Position numbers and translations under genes: made by a program. Below are positions 55,887-64,000 of a DNA stretch of 64,000 bases, in pieces. Origin of the DNA: Cycloclasticus sp. 46_120_T64 (GTDB lineage: Bacteria > Pseudomonadota > Gammaproteobacteria > Methylococcales > Cycloclasticaceae). The stretch covers positions 62,001 to 126,000 of the forward strand of contig MAAM01000004.1 in NCBI GenBank assembly GCA_002162695.1. The letters are read 5' to 3'. Position 1 is the first letter of the stretch; each line of letters opens with the position of its first letter. The notes beneath the pieces are model-generated. The model saw only the letters and a program-made list of their open reading frames with translations. It searched no databases and had not been told where the DNA came from.

Positions 55887-56372
55887 ATGAGTGAAATGAA
55901 AGAAACAATTTTTGAAGTTCTGGTGTATTTATTCGAGCACTATATCGACTCGGGTGAAGAAAAAGTGCTTGAGCAAAAAAAGTTAAAAGGCGAGTTGTTA
56001 GAAGCCGGCTTTACCGATAACTATATTGATCGTGCGTTTGATTGGATGGAGGAGTTAACGCGTCAACCATCGACGGCGGTTGAAAACTATGTCGGACAAG
56101 GCTCAATTCGGATTTATTCGCCGGAAGAGCGGTTGCGCTTTGATGTTGATGCACAAGGTTTTCTACTGTTTTTAGAGCAGGCGGGAATCGTTGATTCGAC
56201 GCGGCGTGAGTTGATTATCGATCGAGTGATGGCCCTAGGTGACCCGGTGCTTTCAGTCGAACATATTAAGTGGGTTGCGTTAATGGTGTTATTTAGCCAA
56301 TCCGGAATGGAAGGGCACTATTCACAAATGGAAGAGCTGGTGTACGGCGATATTCCATTCGACTTACATTGA
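55887..56372 (+). CDS. smg: Smg family protein (DUF494)
   Basis: 161 residues, mostly helical, with FEVLVYLFEHYIDSGEE at residues 8-24, FTDNYIDRAFDWMEELTRQP and RELIIDRVMALGDPVLSVEH. Smg regularly lies between dprA and topA; its function is not established. It is 20 bases after dprA and seven before topA. Confidence 0.93.
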   Translation: MSEMKETIFEVLVYLFEHYIDSGEEKVLEQKKLKGELLEAGFTDNYIDRAFDWMEELTRQPSTAVENYVGQGSIRIYSPEERLRFDVDAQGFLLFLEQAGIVDSTRRELIIDRVMALGDPVLSVEHIKWVALMVLFSQSGMEGHYSQMEELVYGDIPFDLH

Positions 56373-56379
56373 GGGACTG

Positions 56380-58674
56380 ATGTTAAATTTAGTTATTGTA
56401 GAATCCCCGGCGAAGGCTAAAACAATCGAGAAGTATCTCGGTAAAGGTTTTCATGTGCTGGCCTCGTACGGCCACGTAAGGGATTTGATTCCGAAGGAAG
56501 GCGCGGTCGATACCGAAGCCGACTTCAAGATGAAGTATTCCTTGGTTGAGCGTAACCAAAGACACGTGCAGGCAATTACCAAGGCGATGAAAAAAGCCGA
56601 TGCCTTATATCTCGCGACCGATCCGGATAGAGAGGGAGAGGCTATTTCTTGGCACGTGTCGGAGTTGCTGAAAGAGAAAAAATTACTGAAGGACAAACCC
56701 GTGTATCGGGTTGTTTTTCATGAAATCACTAAAAAATCGATTCAGGCAGCGATTCAGCAGCCACGTGAATTATCGATGGATATGGTTGATGCGCAACAAG
56801 CGCGACGTGCTTTAGATTATTTGGTGGGTTTTAATTTATCCCCGCTATTATGGAAAAAAATTAGACGAGGTTTATCAGCGGGTCGTGTGCAAAGCCCAGC
56901 GCTACGCCTTATCGTCGAGCGTGAGCTTGAAATTGAAGCCTTCAAAAAACGCGAGTACTGGACGATTGAGTCTAAAGTATCGGCCAGTGAGCAGCCCTTT
57001 AAGGCGAAGTTAACCCACTTTTCTGGTGAAAAGCTGAGTCAGTTCAGCGTGACTGATGAGCAGCGAGCAAAAGAAATAAAAGACGCCATCGAGTCGGTTG
57101 CCGTGGGCCAATTGTTGGTCAAAAAACTGCAAAAGAAACAACGTAAACGGAATCCAGCTGCACCCTTTACCACCTCGACCCTACAGCAGGAGGCCGCACG
57201 GAAACTTGGTTTTACCACCAAAAAGACCATGCAGATTGCCCAGCAGTTATATGAAGGGGTGACCATTGGTGGTGAGTCGACGGGTTTAATTACCTATATG
57301 CGTACTGATTCGGTGAATTTAGCCGATGAAGCGGTGGATGATATTCGTCAGTTGATCGAGCGGCAGTATGGCAAGCAAAATGTACCCGCTAAACCGAATG
57401 TCTATAAAACCAAATCGAAGAACGCACAAGAGGCGCACGAGGCCATTCGACCCAGTGCGGTAACGCAAATTCCGGAAGAAATTCGTGGTTCATTGAGTAA
57501 TGACCAGTACAAACTGTACTTGCTGATCTGGAAAAGAGCGGTTGCTTGTCAAATGGCGCATGCGGTTATTGATATGGTGAGCGCGGACCTGAGCTGTGGT
57601 AATGAACATGTCTTTAGGGCCACCGGTTCAACGGTTAATAAACCGGGTTTTATGCTGATTTACCTAGAAGGTAAGGATGACAGTAAAGACGATGACGATA
57701 ATAAGGAAAACCTGCTGCCGCCGATGAGCGAAGGCGAGTTAATTGATTTATTAGAGGTTTTACCGAATCAGCACTTTACCGAACCACCCCCACGATATGG
57801 TGAGGCGAGTTTGGTAAAAGCACTAGAAGAATTCGGCATTGGCCGACCTTCAACCTATGCATCGATTATTTCTACCCTACAAAATCGTGAGTACGTAGAA
57901 ATTGAGCAAAAGCGTTTTTATCCGACCGATGTGGGGCGTATTGTTAATAAGTTTTTAACCCAGCATTTCACAAACTATGTGGATTATGACTTTACCGCTA
58001 AATTAGAAGACGACCTCGATGCCGTTTCTCGTGGAGAAATGCAGTGGTTGCCACTGATGAAAAAGTTCTGGCAACCCTTCAAAAGCCTGATTGATGATAA
58101 GGAAAGCAGTGTTCAGCGTAGCGACGTCACCCAGGAGGCGATGGATGAAAAGTGTCCTGAATGTGGTAAACAGCTGTCTATCCGCTTAGGCCGAAACGGG
58201 CGTTTTATTGGTTGTACCGATTACCCAGGCTGCAGTTATACACGAAACCTGCATGAAGACGCCGCCGCTGCCGAGCCAGAAGTTGTTGAAGGTCGTAGTT
58301 GTCCGAAGTGTGAGTCTAATTTGATTATCCGCAGTGGCCGTTATGGTAAGTTTATCGGCTGTAGCGCGTACCCAGACTGTAAACATATGGAGCCGCTGGA
58401 GAAACCGAAAGATACCAATGTGGTTTGCCCTGATTGTAAAAAGGGCACGATTCTTGAGCGTAAGTCGCGTAAGGGTAAAATATTTTATTCTTGCTCAAAC
58501 TACCCTAAGTGTAAATACGCGTTATGGAATGCACCGATAGATGAATCTTGCCCGAGTTGCAGCTGGCCTATTTTAACGGTTAAAACAACCAAGCGGCGTG
58601 GCACCGAAAAAGTCTGCCCGCAACAAGAGTGCTCTTATATCACACCCTGTGAAGAAATAGCTAAACCTGAATAA
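56380..58674 (+). CDS. topA: DNA topoisomerase I
   Basis: 764 residues. The TOPRIM domain has VIVESPAKAKTIEKYLG (residues 5-21) and LYLATDPDREGEAISWHV with the metal-binding acidic residues. The catalytic Tyr is in GLITYMRTDSVNLADEA (~306), and RPSTYASIISTLQNREYVE is near 485. The C-terminus carries four Cys4-type zinc modules starting near 590 (CPECGKQ, CPKCESN, CPDCKKG, CPSCSWP). It relaxes negative supercoils. Shorter than E. coli TopA (865) because of a reduced C-terminal basic region. Confidence 0.97.
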   Translation: MLNLVIVESPAKAKTIEKYLGKGFHVLASYGHVRDLIPKEGAVDTEADFKMKYSLVERNQRHVQAITKAMKKADALYLATDPDREGEAISWHVSELLKEKKLLKDKPVYRVVFHEITKKSIQAAIQQPRELSMDMVDAQQARRALDYLVGFNLSPLLWKKIRRGLSAGRVQSPALRLIVERELEIEAFKKREYWTIESKVSASEQPFKAKLTHFSGEKLSQFSVTDEQRAKEIKDAIESVAVGQLLVKKLQKKQRKRNPAAPFTTSTLQQEAARKLGFTTKKTMQIAQQLYEGVTIGGESTGLITYMRTDSVNLADEAVDDIRQLIERQYGKQNVPAKPNVYKTKSKNAQEAHEAIRPSAVTQIPEEIRGSLSNDQYKLYLLIWKRAVACQMAHAVIDMVSADLSCGNEHVFRATGSTVNKPGFMLIYLEGKDDSKDDDDNKENLLPPMSEGELIDLLEVLPNQHFTEPPPRYGEASLVKALEEFGIGRPSTYASIISTLQNREYVEIEQKRFYPTDVGRIVNKFLTQHFTNYVDYDFTAKLEDDLDAVSRGEMQWLPLMKKFWQPFKSLIDDKESSVQRSDVTQEAMDEKCPECGKQLSIRLGRNGRFIGCTDYPGCSYTRNLHEDAAAAEPEVVEGRSCPKCESNLIIRSGRYGKFIGCSAYPDCKHMEPLEKPKDTNVVCPDCKKGTILERKSRKGKIFYSCSNYPKCKYALWNAPIDESCPSCSWPILTVKTTKRRGTEKVCPQQECSYITPCEEIAKPE

Positions 58675-58686
58675 GTAGAAAATATT

Positions 58687-59199
58687 ATGAATAAACAAAC
58701 ATTTGTCGCCGTTTTAATGGGCTCTGATTCTGATTTTCCAGTGATGCAATCTACCTTAGATGTATTGAAAAAACTGGAAATTCCGTATGAAGTACGTATC
58801 ACCTCGGCACATAGAACACCGGCTGAAACGCATGAATATGTGACCAGTGCTGATCAACGCGGTTGTGCGGTATTTATCGCGGCAGCAGGCCTAGCGGCGC
58901 ATTTAGCCGGTGCGGTAGCGGCTAATACGGTTAAACCCGTTATTGGTGTGCCCTTGGATGCCGGTTCGTTACAAGGTAAGGACGCACTCTTATCGACGGT
59001 GCAAATGCCAGGTGGTATTCCGGTTGCTAGTGTGGCAATTGGTAAGCCGGGTGCGAAGAATGCAGCCTATTTGGCGGCGCAAATTTTAGCGTTATCTGAT
59101 GCTAACATCGCGCAGCGAGTGTTGGCTGAACGGAAAGCGGCTGGCGAGGCGGTGGTCTTGAAAAATCAGCAATTGCAAGAAAAACTACAGCAAGCTTAA
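58687..59199 (+). CDS. purE: N5-carboxyaminoimidazole ribonucleotide mutase
   Basis: 170 residues, class I PurE. The substrate loop is [20 protein letters not shown] (~11-30), with the catalytic His in [15 protein letters not shown] (~46) and the [18 protein letters not shown] loop. It moves the carboxylate from N5-CAIR to carbon in purine synthesis; its usual partner PurK is not in the window. It lies 12 bases after topA. Confidence 0.96.
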   Translation: MNKQTFVAVLMGSDSDFPVMQSTLDVLKKLEIPYEVRITSAHRTPAETHEYVTSADQRGCAVFIAAAGLAAHLAGAVAANTVKPVIGVPLDAGSLQGKDALLSTVQMPGGIPVASVAIGKPGAKNAAYLAAQILALSDANIAQRVLAERKAAGEAVVLKNQQLQEKLQQA

Positions 59200-59212
59200 G
59201 TCGCCAAACAAA

Positions 59213-59767
59213 GTGCCATCAGCTTGGCAGAAAAGGCAGTTTGTCCGCCAGCTGAGAGCTGGTGGGCTGGTGGCCTATCCAACCGAGGCTGTTTATGGTT
59301 TAGGTTGTGACCCCTTGAACTCAGCTGCAGTATCGGCCTTGCAGGCCTTGAAAAGACGTTCAAGTAACAAGGGGCTAATATTGATTGCGGCGGACTTTTC
59401 GCAGCTGAAAGATTATCTGCAAGAGCTGCCAGCTGAGTTATTGAAAAAGATTCAACAGCCATCTGATCGGGCTATTACTTGGTTATTACCCGCGCATGAG
59501 AGCGTACCGCGCGGGTTGACCGGTGGCCGCTCGACGATTGCGGTGCGCTTAGTTCAACACGCTCTGGCAAAGGAGTTATGTGAGCTGGCGCAGATGCCGT
59601 TGGTTTCAACCAGTGCTAATATATCGGGCTATCGTGCGTTGAGTACGGCTCATCACACGCGTTTAAAGTTCGCTCAATATGGCGTGTATACAATCAATGG
59701 TCTGGTGGGTGGAGCGGCCGAGCCGAGTCAAATAATAGATGCCGTATCTGGCAAACAACTACGATAG
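59213..59767 (+). CDS. tsaC: Threonylcarbamoyl-AMP synthase TsaC
   Basis: 184 residues, Sua5/YciO/YrdC fold. ATP and threonine site motifs are LVAYPTEAVYGLGCDPLNSA (~19-38), ALKRRSSNKGLILIAADFSQ, GGRSTIAVRLVQH and PLVSTSANISGYRAL. It makes threonylcarbamoyl-AMP for the t6A modification of ANN-decoding tRNAs. The start is a GTG 13 bases after purE. The hemF gene begins six bases after its end. Confidence 0.94.
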   Translation: MPSAWQKRQFVRQLRAGGLVAYPTEAVYGLGCDPLNSAAVSALQALKRRSSNKGLILIAADFSQLKDYLQELPAELLKKIQQPSDRAITWLLPAHESVPRGLTGGRSTIAVRLVQHALAKELCELAQMPLVSTSANISGYRALSTAHHTRLKFAQYGVYTINGLVGGAAEPSQIIDAVSGKQLR

Positions 59768-59773
59768 GGACAC

Positions 59774-60697
59774 ATGATGGAGACGGTCAATATACCAGCA
59801 GTTAAAGAGTATTTACTCGGTTTGCAAGACGCTATTTGTGCCGCTATCGAAAGCTTGGAAGAGGGTGCTTGTTTTGTCGAAGATACTTGGGACCGTGGCA
59901 ATGACGCGGGTGGCGGGCGAACCCGGGTATTAGAAGATGGCCCTATTTTTGAACAGGCGGGGGTTAATTTCTCACACGTACGCGGTGACTCCTTACCGGC
60001 GTCGGCAACGCAGCACCGGGCTGATTTAGCGGGTAGGCGTTTTGAAGCGATGGGGGTTTCCTTGGTGATTCACCCACGTAACCCATACGTGCCGACCTCG
60101 CATGCGAATGTGCGTTTTTTCATCGCGGAAAAAGACGGTGAAGAGCCGATTTGGTGGTTTGGCGGTGGTTTCGATCTCACTCCTTATTATGGTTTTGTGG
60201 AAGACGCAGTGCACTGGCACCAGCAAGCCGAGCGGGCTTGTCAGCCGTTTGGAGACGAGCTGTATAGGCAATATAAGAAATGGTGTGATGATTACTTTTA
60301 TCTCAAGCACCGTGATGAGCCTAGGGGCATTGGCGGCTTGTTTTTTGATGATTTGAATGAAGGCGGCTTTGAACGCTGCTTTAATTTAATGAAAAGTGTC
60401 GGCAACCACTATATTCCGGCCTACCAGCCGATTGTTGAGCGACGTAAACATATCGCCTATAGCGATGCAGAAAAAGACTTTCAGCTGTATCGCCGAGGGC
60501 GTTATGTGGAGTTTAATTTAGTCTATGATCGTGGCACCCTATTTGGTTTGCAAACAGGCGGTCGTACCGAGTCTATTTTGATGTCATTACCACCCCAGGT
60601 TAGCTGGCGCTACAATTGGTCGCCAGCGCCGGGGACGGCTGAAAGTGAGCTGTATGAGGTGTTTCTGCAGCCGACGGATTGGTTAAGCAAAGGCTGA
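59774..60697 (+). CDS. hemF: Oxygen-dependent coproporphyrinogen III oxidase
   Basis: 307 residues. Conserved segments include [20 protein letters not shown] (~37-56), [20 protein letters not shown] (~94-113), [15 protein letters not shown] and [20 protein letters not shown]. It oxidises coproporphyrinogen III to protoporphyrinogen IX with molecular oxygen, so the organism makes haem aerobically. It is the last gene of the lysM-to-hemF run and converges on the MlaC-like gene with an 8-base gap and no visible terminator. Confidence 0.97.
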   Translation: MMETVNIPAVKEYLLGLQDAICAAIESLEEGACFVEDTWDRGNDAGGGRTRVLEDGPIFEQAGVNFSHVRGDSLPASATQHRADLAGRRFEAMGVSLVIHPRNPYVPTSHANVRFFIAEKDGEEPIWWFGGGFDLTPYYGFVEDAVHWHQQAERACQPFGDELYRQYKKWCDDYFYLKHRDEPRGIGGLFFDDLNEGGFERCFNLMKSVGNHYIPAYQPIVERRKHIAYSDAEKDFQLYRRGRYVEFNLVYDRGTLFGLQTGGRTESILMSLPPQVSWRYNWSPAPGTAESELYEVFLQPTDWLSKG

Positions 60698-60705
60698 AAC
60701 CTAAA

Positions 60706-61371
60706 TTAAGGGTGTTTATTTGCACTGTCGATACGGAGTTTATTCGCTTCAGCTTCTTCTCGAGAGCGTTTGTTTTTATCGGCTAATTTCTGGATAACGT
60801 TATCGAGTCCGCCTTTCTTTTTAATACTCTTAGCAAAGCTGCCTTTATAATTAGTGACCATGCTGATGCCTTCAATAATCACGTCGTAGGCCTTCCATTC
60901 CCCAGCTTTGTTCCTCGCCATTCGGTAGTTGACGGCTATAGGCGGGCGTGAAGTCAGGATCATTTCAGTTTTAACGATGACACGTTTTTTACTTTTTGTC
61001 GCAGACGTAGGCAGAAATTTAATCGCCCAGTCGTCAAATTCGTTAAAAGCGGTTGCATAGGTGTTGATGAGTAAGTGTTTAAATTCTTTTTGGAATTCAA
61101 GCCTTTGTTGTTTAGAGGCCTTGCGCCAGTACTTACCGAGTACAAGTTTGGATATTTTATTTAAATCAACTCGAGGTTCAACCACATCGTGTACGAGCTG
61201 GAAAACATACTCGCGGTCGTTTAGTTTGTCTTTGTCCGACTTAATGATGCTGTATAAGAGGTCAGAGGTGTCCTGAATGACTTGCTGAGGGGGGCTCAAT
61301 TCAGTCGCACTGACGGTAGTCATTAGCAAGCTTAAAAGTAAACTAGCAAAAAGTCCTTTTAGTATCTTCAT
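60706..61371 (-). CDS. MlaC-like phospholipid-binding ABC transport protein
   Basis: 221 residues with a signal peptide (LFASLLLSLLMTTVSATELS). It has the MlaC/Ttg2D pattern: VVEPRVDLNKISKLVLGKYW (~67-86), then SKQQRLEFQKEFKHLLINTY and EWKAYDVIIEGISMVTNYKG. MlaC carries phospholipids between the outer and inner membranes with MlaA and MlaFEDB. None of the other mla genes is here, so this is an isolated copy. The C-terminus is unusually basic. Confidence 0.85.
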   Translation of the reverse strand: MKILKGLFASLLLSLLMTTVSATELSPPQQVIQDTSDLLYSIIKSDKDKLNDREYVFQLVHDVVEPRVDLNKISKLVLGKYWRKASKQQRLEFQKEFKHLLINTYATAFNEFDDWAIKFLPTSATKSKKRVIVKTEMILTSRPPIAVNYRMARNKAGEWKAYDVIIEGISMVTNYKGSFAKSIKKKGGLDNVIQKLADKNKRSREEAEANKLRIDSANKHP

Positions 61372-61425
61372 GTAAATAGTGTCCTGTTTCTTTATGTTAA
61401 CGATAGTAATAGACCCGCGGAGCTG

Positions 61426-61893
61426 CTATTCCATTGCGGCATCAATCGCATCTATTACGGTTTCTTCAATTTCACTTAATATGGCTAACGCTGGACTGTC
61501 TTTGCCAGCAACGCTAGGTCTAACGAAAAGTATATGGCTCTGAGCTGAATGCTCGATGACTGTGAGCCGTAGCGGGCATAATGCCAGCATGTTGGGGTCG
61601 ACATTGCTCACTCTATTGGCAAACCAGCCATTACAGAACACCATGCTGCGAATGCCGCTAAGTTTATTTTGATTGTATTCTTTGCCCCACTTATCTTTGA
61701 AACGAGCAATATTTTTGCCAATATTGACTTCAAAAATGACATAAAAGTTACGTTGTTCAAGCTCGATATAAACCGCGTTATAGACCTCTTCTAACGGTCG
61801 GTCGGCGGACTTTTTATAGACGCTAAGCTCCTCTGCGTACGCACTAGAGATAAACAGCAGGGAAGACAATAACAGGGAGATAACTTTTATCAT
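61426..61893 (-). CDS. DUF302-type secreted protein
   Basis: The start is set at the Met (61893) that begins a clear signal peptide, MIKVISLLLSSLLFISSAYA, and not at the longer Met at 61947, which would add a polar leader in front of it. The mature part of ~135 residues includes RPLEEVYNAVYIELEQRNFY and ends PALAILSEIEETVIDAIDAA, which resembles DUF302 domains. The function is unknown. No clear ribosome binding site is seen. It is upstream of the MlaC-like gene on the same strand with a 54-base gap. Confidence 0.65.
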   Translation of the reverse strand: MIKVISLLLSSLLFISSAYAEELSVYKKSADRPLEEVYNAVYIELEQRNFYVIFEVNIGKNIARFKDKWGKEYNQNKLSGIRSMVFCNGWFANRVSNVDPNMLALCPLRLTVIEHSAQSHILFVRPSVAGKDSPALAILSEIEETVIDAIDAAME

Positions 61894-62013
61894 ATAAAAG
61901 GACGTGAACTGCCAGTTAGCCGAGGTATGCAAAGTATAGTGATTCATTTGGCTAAATCTACAGTCAGCTAAGCTTTAAATTGTTAAAATGGAAAGCCGAA
62001 TATTATAGCTTGA

Positions 62014-63865
<1,852 letters not shown>

Positions 63866-63866
63866 G

Positions 63867-64000
63867 TTAGTGGATATTTTGCTGGCGGGTGAATTTGAGT
63901 AGCTCTTGCAGAGTGCGAAAGATGGCTTTGTTTACTTGTAGAAAAGATATTCCGATGCCATCGGCTTTAGTATGAGCGACTCTTGCATTAATACTGTGCC
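63867..64000 (-). CDS. PilZ-domain protein, 3' end only
   Basis: A minus-strand frame open to the right edge of the window codes for 43 residues that end at the TAA at 63867-63869. It reads NARVAHTKADGIGISFLQVN, then KAIFRTLQELLKFTRQQNIH. The ARVAHTKADGIGISF segment matches the final strand of PilZ domains, which bind c-di-GMP; the RxxxR part would lie outside the window. It is convergent with aroE, with one base between the stop codons. Confidence 0.6.
   Translation of the reverse strand, partial: HSINARVAHTKADGIGISFLQVNKAIFRTLQELLKFTRQQNIH

Noticed and set aside
61894..61947. Longer start for the DUF302 protein
   Set aside because: It would place a polar 18-residue leader before a clear signal peptide; the internal Met fits better.

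Overview
The window is a gene-dense stretch of chromosome from a gammaproteobacterium with intermediate GC content, probably aquatic. This is inferred from familiar gammaproteobacterial neighbourhoods: tonB-algH-ruvX-pyrRBC', hisBHAFIE-tatAC, def-fmt-rsmB-DUF4390-ntrYX-trkAH, lysM-dprA-smg-topA-purE-tsaC-hemF and hemB-aroE. A GacA-type small RNA and an EfpL-type translation factor fit the same placement. I cannot name the genus. There are no rRNA or tRNA genes, insertion sequences, phage genes or CRISPR arrays.

Layout. 1-5736 (+): a 5'-truncated TonB gene, then a tightly coupled operon of algH, ruvX, pyrR, pyrB, a catalytically dead dihydroorotase homologue, a PyrK-like iron-sulfur flavoprotein and a VanZ-like membrane protein. 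6022-9131 (+): two tandem chemoreceptor genes with almost identical signalling modules and different sensor regions, closed by a strong terminator. 9233-14395: a VF530-type small protein, a YheS-type ABC-F ATPase, recQ, a frameshifted gene remnant and a Spy-like periplasmic protein. 14651-25613: a TonB-dependent receptor, a SulP transporter, a two-domain OlsF-type ornithine-lipid synthase, dbpA, a HopJ-family gene, efpL, yaiI and a two-subunit sodium:solute symporter.

25871-31844 (-): a three-gene signalling operon of periplasmic solute-binding protein, hybrid histidine kinase and response-regulator diguanylate cyclase, with no transporter permease or ATPase. Upstream on the same strand are a DASS transporter and the run hisBHAFIE-tatA-tatC-DUF1499-ygiQ (32001-40475).

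40476-40884 holds what I consider the best find: a + strand, GGA-rich small RNA of about 155 nt. It has a perfect 18-bp GacA-type box, a -10 element, several hairpins with GGA in the loop and a strong terminator. It looks like a CsrA/RsmA-titrating RNA of the RsmY/RsmZ/CsrB class, between hisB and typA.

40885-53556 (-): typA, a rhodanese, a methyltransferase, trkH, trkA, an NtrX-like regulator lacking the GAFTGA loop, an NtrY-like kinase, DUF4390, rsmB, fmt and def. 53681-60697 (+): lysM, dprA, smg, topA, purE, tsaC and hemF. 60706-61893 (-): an orphan MlaC-like protein and a DUF302 protein. 62026-63865 (+): hemB and aroE. The window ends inside a PilZ-domain gene (-).

Most genes are housekeeping: pyrimidine, histidine, purine, haem and shikimate synthesis, translation, topology and potassium uptake. 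Over them lies an environmental-sensing layer: two chemoreceptors, NtrYX, the binding-protein/kinase/cyclase operon, a PilZ protein and the Gac/Csr-type RNA. These point to c-di-GMP and post-transcriptional control of lifestyle. That link is inference, not something the sequence proves.
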